Source of the DNA: Vanessa cardui
Lineage: Eukaryota; Arthropoda; Insecta; Lepidoptera; Nymphalidae
Direction of reading: 5' to 3'
NCBI RefSeq assembly: GCF_905220365.1
Contig: NC_061141.1
Span: forward strand, 6,517,501 to 6,581,500
Length of the DNA: 64,000 bases
Shown one piece after another: positions 22,401 to 31,211 of this stretch; position 1 is the stretch's first letter, and each line of letters begins with the position of its first letter. A program made the position numbers and the translations under genes. Under the pieces are notes generated by a model. The model saw nothing but the letters and a program-made list of their open reading frames with translations, had not been told where the DNA came from and did not search any database.

Positions 22401-22481
22401 TTAAAATGTACAGTTCATCGTGGGCGAAATTATTTTGAAGAAGATTTTACTTGCCATCAATGTTTAGTGCATTTAAATTGA
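19468..22481 (+). pseudogene. pogo/Tigger transposase with C-terminal PHD-like finger
   Basis: The start is the ATG at 19468 (MPAQSKLAKDQKK). An HTH_psq domain (MSIRKASREYDIPRSTLQDRL) and a Tc5-type HTH (KWYSLFLKRHPIL) precede a DDE_1 core. An in-frame TGA interrupts it at 19735-19737. The core keeps the first aspartate (YNGDETSF, about 20020) but has LLLAGGHKSHLT where DGH is expected (about 20356) and QPANVSVF where QPLDV is expected (20458-20481), so two catalytic aspartates look lost. Frameshifts occur near 20660, 21717 and 22340. A lysine-rich tail leads to a finger at 22300-22481: CAGCEEELV, then CDICPKWFHLKC and FTCHQC, which fits a PHD finger. Positions 21885-22290 do not read as coding and may be an intron or insertion. 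Inactive. Confidence 0.88.
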
Positions 22482-22921
22482 AGATTAGTTTTACCAAAGT
22501 TAAGTTTTCTGTTGACTGTATTTGATTGTTATTCTTATAATTATTTGTTATTGAAGTTTCTTTATTTATCTTAAGAATTATTGTGATCTTTAGTTTATTA
22601 TTTATTTTAATTTCTATGACTGAGATGAAAGAAAAGACTAAGCAATTGTGATAAATAAGTATTTTTTTTACGTTTGTAGTTTCATTTTATTGACTTAACT
22701 TCACTTTATAAAAGGTACGCCGATATAAGGGTCACAGGCGGCGGATGATAGGGTGTTAGTACCGATATTAAGGTAAATCGGCATGCTCGGAAAAAAACAT
22801 CTATATTATCAAAAACAACAGAGGATTTGTAATTTTGCGAATATAATAATAAGGAATCAGTATCCCTTTACCCATTATACATTAAAATTACAAGCAGTTG
22901 AAGTTCAAAAAAAGTTGACAT

Positions 22922-22945
22922 GGCCGATAATTGGTGCCACCACCC
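22922..22945 (-). repeat. pogo-1 right terminal inverted repeat
   Basis: 24 bp; pairs with 18721-18744 and is followed by TA. Confidence 0.92.
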
Positions 22946-22947
22946 TA

Positions 22948-23109
22948 TTATAGTCGTGATCGTGAGACGATCTTATTGTATGAAAAATAATCCGTTATAC
23001 TTTGTTTTCATAATTATAATGTCATTTATTTTGAAGAAAGTAGGTACTAAAGATTGTATTGTAGGTCAACAGATCTCATCACATCTGCCAAGGATGCAGG
23101 GATTTAGCT
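22948..23109. other. Short non-coding spacer
   Basis: Flank between pogo-1 and the IS4EU-like gene; no feature identified. Confidence 0.4.
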
Positions 23110-25376
23110 ATGCGTCCCTCGGGTGCAGATGAGCAACTTTCAACTCCAACAACTGGACATTGTCAAGTGTGTGTCAACTGTGGTTCAATGTTGCGCGCAA
23201 GATCTCATTTATTGCGCACTGACATTGAACGAGAAAGAAGGATTCATACAGTGATTTCTGAATGGATCTTGCCTCGTACTGTAAGTTTCCATTACCGCCT
23301 GGCCACAGCCAGTATTGCGGCGCGGCGAGCGGCGCGGCTAGCGGTGAGCGCCGAAAACAAACGCTAGACAACGTACGAAGTATGCCACAGCTAGCCGCGG
23401 CGCGAAATGCGGCGCGGCTAGCGGCGCGGGTTGAATGGCGCGGTGCGCAGCGGCGGCGGGCGGCGCGGTGTGCGAGCGAAACAAATGTACTAGAGAGCAT
23501 CGAGGCGGCCACAGCTCAAAGCGGCGCGCGCGGCGGTATCAAGTGGACGAACTAGCCAACGCGCGACCAAAACAAATAATTTTGTTTGTAACGCGCGTTG
23601 ACCGCCGCGGTCGCAACTGGTCGAGCTGTGGCATCCCACCGCAATCCGCACCGCCCGCCGCCCCTCACGCCGCATCTCATCCCGCACCGCTGAAAGCTGT
23701 GGCCAGGCCCTTAGGCTTATTTGCTTTTAATTCTTTATACTATTGTATGGTAATCTATACTATGGTATTTGTTGTTTGAATGTGCTTACTTTTGAAACTA
23801 CCAGTGGGAATTAGAGAATCCTTTTTTGTATATGACAGTCACATTCATGAGGTAGGTTAAACAGGAAAGAGAAAAAGCAGGATATGTGCTTACTGGAGTT
23901 GTGGGCAAAAGCTAGTGTAATATAAAAATTATATAATGTTAATAAGCACAAATGCCCACAGTGTTGATCAGTCTGTATTTCATAAAGGTACACATATGCT
24001 TATGATAAAATTATTGTTCCAGATTTCTAAGAGCTCGAGCTCTTATTTGCCATAGTTGCTGGGTGAGAGCTGATAGAAATCCTCCACCTCCGCGACCTAC
24101 GTCACAGGCTTCACAAGCTACATCACAGTTCACCCCCAGGGTTAGCGATTCCATAATATTTATATATAATTGCATATTCAAGACATGCTAGAATTAAAGA
24201 GTCACTCAAATCCAAATTATGGAAGACCATTTGGTGCACCATTGGTTAGGCTTTACCAAAGAGCAATATCAAAGGATTTTAAATGAAGTTCCACAATTAC
24301 TGTTAAAGTCATCAGGTCCTATTGGGTTGACAGCGTACTTGATGAAGTTGAGAACCGGTGATACAAATGAATGAATATCTGCGCTATTTAACATTCCAAA
24401 AAGGACACTTGATGGATATGTATCTGAAGCTCGACACTTGATGTATGATTATTTTGTACCTAGGCATTTAGGGCTAAACCATATGAATCGCCAGGAAATT
24501 GTTGACAGAACCCTGTTAATACCACAAGGTTTATTTGGAAAATGGAATGGGGTAAATAAACCTGTTATAATAATCGATGGTACATATTGTTTTATTGAAA
24601 AAAGTTCAAATTATTAGTACCAGAAAAGAAATTACAGTTTACATAAGTATAATAACTTAGTAAAACCCTTTAAGATTGTTTGTGCAGATGGTCATATTGT
24701 TGATGTAATGGGCCCCTATCCTGCTACAACATCAGATGCAGAAATTATTAATCATGAGTTTCGTGATCCTAATTCAATATAACGTCAATATTTTCAAGCT
24801 GGTGATGCATTCATTTTGGATAGGGGTTTCAGAGATGCCTTGCCTTTATTACATGAATGTGGTTATAGAACTTACGTCCCACCAACATTACAGGAGGGTG
24901 AATGGCAGCATTCCACATTAGAGGCCAACAAATCAAGGGCAGTCACCATATGCAGATGGGTTGTTGAAGTAGTCAACGGAAGATTTAAAAGAGATTTTAA
25001 ATTATTTAGACAAGACTATTTTAATACTGCTTCAAAGCATTTAATGACTGATTTTGAGGTGGCTGCCTCTCTATTAAACGCTTTTCACCCTTCAATTACA
25101 AATCGTGTTGATGCTGGGGATATTTTACAAATAATCAATGAGAATATGAACAGAGAAAATGATTTAGGTTGTTACGTCATCGAAAATAATATAAACCGAC
25201 GTAGAGCTGATTTTACAAGAATACATGTGCAAAATGATAACTTAAATGATTTTCCCCAGCTCACACATAGTGATTTAATAAAAATATCTTTAGGCATTTA
25301 CCAAATTAAACAGGCTAGGTCATATTATGGAGAACACATACGACAAAATGGAAGATATGAAATAGAAGTGTGTTGA
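23110..25376 (+). pseudogene. IS4EU (ISL2EU/PIF-like) DDE_Tnp_4 transposase gene, three nonsense codons
   Basis: Exon 1 (23110-23280) encodes a CxxCG finger start and ends VISEWILPRT at a good donor GTAAGT. A Cys-bearing exon follows at about 24024-24139 (ALICHSCWVRADRNPPPPRP). The main exon starts MEDHLVHHWLGFTKEQYQRIL (24219) and runs in one frame to TGA at 25376. It carries PVIIIDGTYCFIEKSSN (first aspartate), VDVMGPYPATTSDAEII, FILDRGFRDALPLL (second aspartate) and ICRWVVEVVNGRFKRDF (glutamate). Within this single frame there are three nonsense codons: TGA 24372, TAG near 24615 and TAA near 24786. There are no frameshifts. Point mutation of an otherwise full-length gene suggests moderate age. 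A MITE occupies the first intron. Confidence 0.82.
23295..23710. mobile_element. GC-rich MITE with TTA target duplication
   Basis: A 416-bp segment far richer in G+C than its surroundings. The ends pair as GCCTGGCCACAGC (23297-23309) and its exact complement (23696-23708). TTA lies on both sides (23292-23294 and 23711-23713), the target duplication of PIF/Harbinger elements. It holds repeated GCGGCGCGGC/CGGCTAGC words but no convincing gene; long open frames exist only because stops are rare in GC-rich DNA. Confidence 0.7.
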
Positions 25377-25382
25377 GATATG

Positions 25383-25585
25383 GACAGCAGCCTACTAAGA
25401 GAACTGTCAATATCCTCTCATTCTTGCTGGCTATTACGAGGTTGAATAAAATCTAGACACATCAGTTCAAAAACATATATTAGCTACATTTTAGTTGACA
25501 GTTCTCTTAGTGAAAGAGAGGCCATAAAACAATATTATTGTAATTGCTTGGTAGGAAAAAGAACTGTGGGCTGCTGTTGACACAT
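25383..25585. repeat. Paired inverted repeats in the transposase 3' region
   Basis: ACTAAGAGAACTGTCAA (25394-25410) is exactly complementary to 25495-25511. Outside it, GACAGCAGCC (25383-25392) pairs with GGCTGCTGTT near 25570. Together they form a nested stem just after the transposase stop. Confidence 0.6.
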
Positions 25586-25739
25586 AATGTCCATAATATG
25601 GTACCTAGGCTGGGCAAGGCATCAAGAGTATTTAATACCACCTGTAGAGTTTTTAGACGATATTTTAATCGTTTATAATGAAGTAGATGATCAATAATTA
25701 GTTACATATGAGAGAAAATGTTTTTCATTCATACTTATA

Positions 25740-25962
25740 CCCATCTACACTAACTTATGTTATAAAGAGGAAAGATTTCTATTTTTGTGTGTCTATTGGT
25801 ATGTTTGTAATGAATAAACTCAAAAACTACGGCGCCGATTTCAAAAATTCTTTCACCATTAGAAAGCTAGATTCACCCTGAGTAACATACGCTATATTTT
25901 ATCCAGATACGGGAAGAAGTTGCCCCGGGAAGCGGGTGAAACCGCGGGAAACAGCTAGTCTT
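25740..25962 (+). repeat. Lepidopteran interspersed repeat (3' end ...ACAGCTAGT)
   Basis: The tail GGGTGAAACCGCGGGAAACAGCTAGT and the block CCGATTTCAAAAATTCTTTC with CATTAGAAAGCTA resemble a very common non-autonomous repeat of moths and butterflies. The class (RTE-derived SINE or Helitron) cannot be decided from one copy. Confidence 0.5.
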
Positions 25963-26320
25963 TTACAATAAACTTAGAAACCGCAATGTATTAATGTCCT
26001 AAAATACAATCTGATAAAATCTAGTCAGTAGTAGTCTTTAAACACAACGTGAGAGCACTGAGAGTTTGTAAGAATAACTTATTATGAAGCAAATAATAAC
26101 ACCTAGCTATATCTTTTTCCTCCCGTGTAGCAGTTGTAAAAAGTTTCTTTTATTAAAAGGTTTTATTTAGCTCACCCCGTTTGTTTTATTTATTCTTGGG
26201 TCAAATTTAGTAATTCAAATTTTACCCTCTTCCTGTCAACCGATTCTTTTGAAATTTTGTATACACTTTGGATTTTGGTGACAATACAATAATGTTTATT
26301 CATTATCATTATAAGTTCAA

Positions 26321-26524
26321 GATGGCCGCCGCTACTAAGCGGATAAAGTAGGTTTTATCAATCCCATCAATATGGGTATCATATGAAAGGGCTCAACAAG
26401 CAGAATACAATATTCTATAAAAAATTGAAATCCAAGATGGCGGCCGCTACAAAATGGCGGATAACGTAGGTTTTATCAATCCCATCAATATGGGTATCAA
26501 ATGAAAGGGCTCAACAAGATGAAT
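26321..26524 (+). repeat. Tandem repeat array, left part (about 115-118 bp unit)
   Basis: The unit begins GATGGCSGCCGCTAC and contains ATCCCATCAATATGGGTATC and GAAAGGGCTCAACAAG. Units start at 26321 and 26436. The second is cut by the copia element and the array resumes at 37474. Confidence 0.9.
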
Positions 26525-26529
26525 ACAAT

Positions 26530-26695
26530 TGTTAAAATTAATACATCAAATGAAACCAATAACGCCATCTATTAGCCATGTGGTGTATTAGGTGTGTAAG
26601 CACTCAATAATATATGTTTAATAATCTGTATAAAATAAATAAGTTAGTTCTTTGATAGTCACCGTTGAAGTAACGTGTTTTATTTCTTCCTAATA
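26530..26695 (+). repeat. Copia 5' LTR
   Basis: 166 bp, from TGTTAAAATT to TTCCTAATA; preceded by target duplication ACAAT. Confidence 0.95.
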
Positions 26696-26709
26696 GGTTA
26701 TGGGCCCAG
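26696..26709 (+). other. Copia primer-binding site (internal initiator-tRNA-Met)
   Basis: GGTTATGGGCCCAG immediately follows the LTR. It is complementary to the anticodon-arm region of initiator tRNA-Met, the half-tRNA primer known for Drosophila copia. Confidence 0.75.
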
Positions 26710-26773
26710 ACCCATTTGAATTAACTTTAGTCATTAAAAAGTTGTAAAGTTATAGTCTTAGTATTTAGCAGAA

Positions 26774-27110
26774 ATGGCTTTTAGTACGAATTCGTTCATT
26801 GCAAATGTGCCGAAACTGAAAGGTCGAGAGAATTACAGTGAGTGGCCGTTTGCCGCCGAAAACCTGTTAGTACTTGAAGGAAAGCTAAATTTTCTCAAGA
26901 CTGAAGGAGTTGAAGCCAACGTTACAGAGGACGCCATGACAAAAGCCAAGTTGATTTTAACTATAGATCCGTCGCTATATGTACATGTTAAGAGCGTTAA
27001 CACTACTAAGGAACTATGGCAGAAATTACAACAAATGTTTGATGACTCCGGTTTTTCGAGAAGAATTATGTTATTGAGGAATTTAAGGGTCGGCATTAGA
27101 AATTCGCATC
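26774..27110 (+). pseudogene. Copia Gag N-terminal fragment (UBN2-type)
   Basis: The start is the ATG at 26774 in context GCAGAAATGG, 65 bases after the primer site. The frame reads a copia Gag N terminus: FIANVPKLKGRENYSEWPFAAENLL, TKELWQKLQQMFDDSGFSRRIMLLRNL. Coding similarity stops near 27110 where Merlin-associated sequence begins. The C-terminal Gag half and zinc knuckle are not found on the far side, so a deletion accompanied or followed the insertion. Confidence 0.85.
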
Positions 27111-27119
27111 CCGAATTTG

Positions 27120-29275
27120 ATGATAGTAGGGGTTGTTTCTTAAAGGGGTTGCTCTCCTCTTTCGAAATTTACCCCTCCCCCCCCCGCGGAAACCCTTAGT
27201 TTTTTTTATGTGCGTTTAAAGTTACTTGTAACGGATCGATATTTTAGATTATAATTAACCTTAAATCATTATTTTTTCATGTTTATTAGCATTTTCTGTA
27301 TCATATTACAACAAATACTATATTAATTTATAGTAAAAAAAAAAAAATAAGTAAATAAATATTTCACTTAAAATATTCTCAATAATATGAGGGTAAAACT
27401 GAATGGAGCGGCCATCATCTACAGTAACGTGCTAATTGCGTCATTCCGTTTCTTTCGTGGTTACGTGAATGTGCTTTTGGTGTTTTCGTTTGCTTTTCGT
27501 GGATTACCGTCAATTTTGCTGCTCTTGAACTTTGATAAATATCAAACAGATGTTTTACTCGAATTACTTGGCTTGTTTTTACTGATTTTGATTTTGCACT
27601 ACATTTGACCTTTGCACGTTCTTTGGATTTCTGCCTGTACCTAGCGATTTGAAATTTTTGAAATGGATCCTAATGTTCCATCTTGCAGTCGGGATTACCC
27701 AGCGACTGTCACTCAAGGTAATAGTTATTGTTTTTAAATAACTAATTTTATGGCCTTTGTTTTGTTAACTTGTTATCAAAAGTACAAAAACAAATAAATT
27801 ATTTTGTAGATGAAACCTAAGGAGACTCGTCAACCCGTGTTGACAGTCAGCCTGAAAAACGAAGACTGTACACGTCGGAGTTTATAAGTATGTGGAATTT
27901 GGCGAGACTAATAAAAAAATTGGGCACTCGTGAGCAAGGCGTTGCCTTTGCTGAAGAGCAAGGCTTAGTGGAGCCAGTTAAAAAATGCAGAACACATCGA
28001 GTGCCCTTCTACGTCGATTATACTGCTAACACCACTGTTGGCATGTTCTATTGTACCAAAAAAACGTGTAAAAATAAATCTAGAAAATCAAGAACTATAG
28101 GGACTTGGTTCGAAAATGTGAAACTGGATTTATTCCATGTTTACTTTCTAATGTATTCTTATGCACACTTATGGTCGCATGATAAAGTTATATTAGAAGA
28201 CCCATTGAAAGATGAGAAGCAGCAATGCTTAAGTCGGGCTACCATATCTGATTGGTACAGTTACTGCCGAGAGGCAGTGGTCATATACCAATTAGATCAT
28301 CAAAAAAAATTAGGAAAGATTGGTGGCCCGGGAAAAATTGTGCAGATAGATGAGAGCAAATTTGGGAAGCGAAAATATAATACAGGTAATTAATAAGTAA
28401 CAAATTGGATTGCAATTTATGCAGTAATTTTTTTTTTTATTGTTTACAGGGCGTAGGGTGGAGGGGCACTGGGTCCTCGGAATTATTGAGGATGGGAGCG
28501 AGGACCTACGGTTAGAGGTGTGCCCTGAGAATGTGCGGTCTGCAGATGTAATGGTGCCACTCATACAAAAACACGTCGAGGTTGGCACCACCATTCATAC
28601 AGACTGCTGGAGGGCCTATGACTGTTTGGACAAGTATGGTTACATCCATAAAAAGGTGAACCATAGTTGTCCAGACAATCCATTTGTGGCCGAAGATGGA
28701 ACCCACACCCAAAGGATCGAGTCCCAATGGCGGGTAGTGAAGCGATTCTTTTGTAAAGAAAATTACAATCACCCGGAGGACTTTACAGACATAATCATTG
28801 AATATATGTGGCGCCGCGATATAATAAAACATAAAAAAGACCCATTTATTGAATTGTTAAATGCAGTTAAGTATGTATATGGTGTATAATAAATTTCTAA
28901 AATATACCTATTGTTGTTTCTATTTTTCACCCAAAATTAACAGCCCCCTCACAGGAGGGGCGAAGCTCCCCCGGCAACAAAAATAGTAGATAGTTATAGT
29001 AGCTAAGGATAGGTTAGGTTAGGTTAGATTTTATGACCAAACGCCGCGCAAGCCGAGCGAGCAGAGCGCGTGCCGCGGCAGCGGCCGGCGCAGCGCCAGA
29101 AATCACGTTTTATATCAATAATTGGAATTTTATATCTCTCCTCTACCAAAATTGAACGAACAGTACGAATTTTGATGATTTCAGTATTGAAATTTAAAAT
29201 TTGAAAAAAAAAACTAATGATTTCCGCGCGGGGGGAATGGTGGTGTAGGTACTAACACCTATTGGGCACTACAAA
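27120..29275 (+). mobile_element. Merlin (IS1016/IS1595-type) DNA transposon, approximate limits
   Basis: The segment between the two copia coding parts carries an ISXO2/IS1595-type transposase. The ends are not defined. A left subterminal run CCCCCCCCCGCGGAAA (about 27177-27195) pairs with TTTCCGCGCGGGGGGAA (29221-29237), suggesting degenerate inverted ends. No 8-9-bp duplication was found. The 3' part (28920-29275) is non-coding, with a GC-rich patch (29041-29100) and a (TTAGG)3 stretch. Confidence 0.65.
27663..28889 (+). CDS. Merlin transposase (DDE_Tnp_IS1595), two predicted introns
   Basis: The main exon (27890 or earlier to 28385) and last exon (28450-28889) join across a 64-bp intron with GT-AG borders to give KRKYNTG-RRVEGHWVLG without breaks. 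The catalytic triad is intact: VQIDESKFGKRK, IHTDCWRAYD and TQRIESQWRVVKR. The N part has an HTH-like segment (LIKKLGTREQGVAFAEEQGL) and a zinc-ribbon-like YCTKKTCKNKSRK. A short first exon (27663-27717, MDPNVPSCSRDYP) can be spliced to 27810 in frame, but TAA then falls at 27818-27820. Either that exon is wrong, the start is the ATG at 27890, or the copy has one nonsense mutation. The core resembles intact Merlin transposases, and it may have been mobile recently. Confidence 0.82.
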
Positions 29276-29289
29276 AATAAGTGTACACA

Positions 29290-30114
29290 AGTTCAAGATT
29301 CAAAAACAAACAATTATAATGTGTTTACTGCCGTGTTCTTAAGGGAAAACTTCGGAAAGAATGATTGGTATTTGGATTCCGGTGCGAGTGTGCACATAAC
29401 CTCAAATGTAAACAATATTCGGAACACATCAGAAAATACGAGTATAAAGGAGATTACAGCAGCCAATGGAGCAGCGATGCCTGTGTTATGCTCGGGTGAT
29501 GTTGATATTGTTACAGTCACGTCAAAAAACAAAAACTCGATCACAGTAAAGGACGTGTTATGTGTGCCAGTGAGTAAATTGATTCAAAATGGAATCAGAG
29601 TGGATTTTCAGAAAAACTGTTGTTATATCTATAACAGTAAAAATCAACTGGTTGGAGAGGCCAGATTAGTTGATGGTGTTTACAAACTTAATGTGGAAAA
29701 TAGACACAACTGTTTGTTTACGGTATCTGATAGTATGAAGAGCGAATTATGGCATCGAAGAATGCGCCACTTGAATAGCAGTGACCTTAATAAAATGAAA
29801 AAAGGTGCAGTTGTGGGTATAGACTTCAAGGACAAAGCGGTTTTAGATAAAGGTACATGTGTTGTGTGTTGTCAAGGGAAGCAGTCACGATTACCATTCA
29901 ATCATGTGGGCACAAGGAGCAGTGAAGTACTCAATATCATTCATGCAGATGTGTGCGGACCCATGGAGGTGACTTCAATTGGTGGCTGCAGGTATTTTCT
30001 GATTTTTGTTGATGACTACTCACGCTTGACCTTTGTTTATTTTTTGAAGGCCAAGAACCAAGTGTTTAAATATTTGAAGGAATTCAAAGCTTTAGTTGAA
30101 AATCAACAGAATAA
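29290..30114 (+). pseudogene. Copia protease and integrase, N-terminal part
   Basis: The frame shows the Gag-protease linker, then the retropepsin motif WYLDSGASVHITS (29370-29408). The integrase zinc-binding domain follows: LWHRRMRHLN with CVVCCQGKQSRLPF (29749-29905). Then comes the start of the catalytic core, IIHADVCGPMEV (first aspartate, about 29948) and FLIFVDDYSRLTFVYFLK (29998-30050). It stops at ENQQNK where the 4.9 kb element is inserted (30115); integrase continues at 35001. Confidence 0.88.
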
Positions 30115-30706
30115 GGGTGGTTCTCTGATTTCGTGCAAATCACGTGTCCAAGGCGATAACTTAAAAACTAATAACTAAAGCACGCCTTATGTGAAGCCAT
30201 GTTGTCTCTTATGGAGAATTCTAAGTGTTGCACTAAAAATACAACGTTAAACTCATAAGAATTTCAATTTATAACGTTTTTATTGGTTCAAAAACCACTA
30301 CCTGCCGTGTCCCAAACACGTTTATTCAAGAACGTCGTCTGATATTTTGGTAACGCGTAATTCTACCTACTAATAATGCCTAAATGATGAAATAATACAT
30401 AACTACGAGTAAATACCGGAAGTTTCAGAAATACAATTATGTCAATCTTCATAAAAAAATATGAATTTTAACTTAGTCAAAAAATTTTGATCCTTACCTT
30501 CCGCTATAATTGAAAAGACAATATCTCATGCGTGCATAAACCTATCCTGCCCCGCCCCGGCCCCCTCGCTCACTCGCGACGCTCAGTTCAGCCGCAGGCG
30601 TGAAATAGGACAACCGCGCGCTCGGTTTAGAAAAAAAATCGTAATTTATTTGTGTGATTCCCGTTTGTCACAAGTTCACTATCTTTACCTTCACCGCCAG
30701 TCTAAG

Positions 30707-31204
30707 GTAAGTAATGAGTTTAGGTTTTTAGTTTCTTCCTTACGAAATAGCTAATTGGGTGCGGTGGTGGGGTTTAAGATGTCACATATTTAATACCTAT
30801 ATCGTTTGAAATGAAGCAGGTATCGGTCAGATTGCGCCAAAATGTCATTACCTTCAGCATCATTACCTTCATTTACCATCAGCATTTAAAAAGATGGTAA
30901 TGATCACAATCTGAGGGTAATGATAAAAAATGAGAAATTTCTGTTATTCATGGGTTATTATTATTTATTTGTTCTGATGAATTGGTATTATTTGTTTTTA
31001 ATTTTTTACCTATATATAGTGAATGTGGCAAATTCTGATAAATGACTAGATTTGACTTTCTAAAAGAGAATGGTAAAATTCCTACTTAGAAATCAATATT
31101 TTTAATTTTCATTATGGTTAGATACGAAATATGACATAAAAAGACTTAACCTTCTAATTTGTATATGTGTATTTATTTGTTCACTGTATTAAAAATGTTT
31201 TCAG
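30707..31204 (+). other. Predicted 5' UTR intron of the 4.9 kb element
   Basis: Donor GTAAGT at 30707 and acceptor ATGTTTTCAG ending at 31204, eight bases before the ATG at 31212. It contains repeated ATTACC words. Confidence 0.5.
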
Positions 31205-31211
31205 GTTTGCA

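Larger units (their letters stand above)
18721..22945 (+). mobile_element. pogo/Tigger-type DNA transposon with both ends (pogo-1)
   Basis: A 4225-bp element bounded by 24-bp terminal inverted repeats with two mismatches (GGGTGGTGGCACCA... at 18721-18744; complement at 22922-22945). It is flanked by TA on both sides (18719-18720, 22946-22947), the target duplication of Tc1/mariner-pogo elements. Inside is a pogo transposase with a C-terminal PHD-like finger. The motif ATCGGCC/GGCCGAT recurs near both ends (18738, 18755, 19155, 19311, 22922), perhaps as transposase-binding sites. The gene is broken, so the copy would be non-autonomous. Confidence 0.92.

Noticed and set aside
23174..23779. Several Ala/Arg-rich open frames on both strands
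   Set aside because: They come from the low stop-codon density of the GC-rich MITE; no domain or start context.
29009..29027. (TTAGG)3, the insect telomere motif
   Set aside because: Only about three copies inside a transposon 3' region; too short to mean a telomere or interstitial telomeric array.
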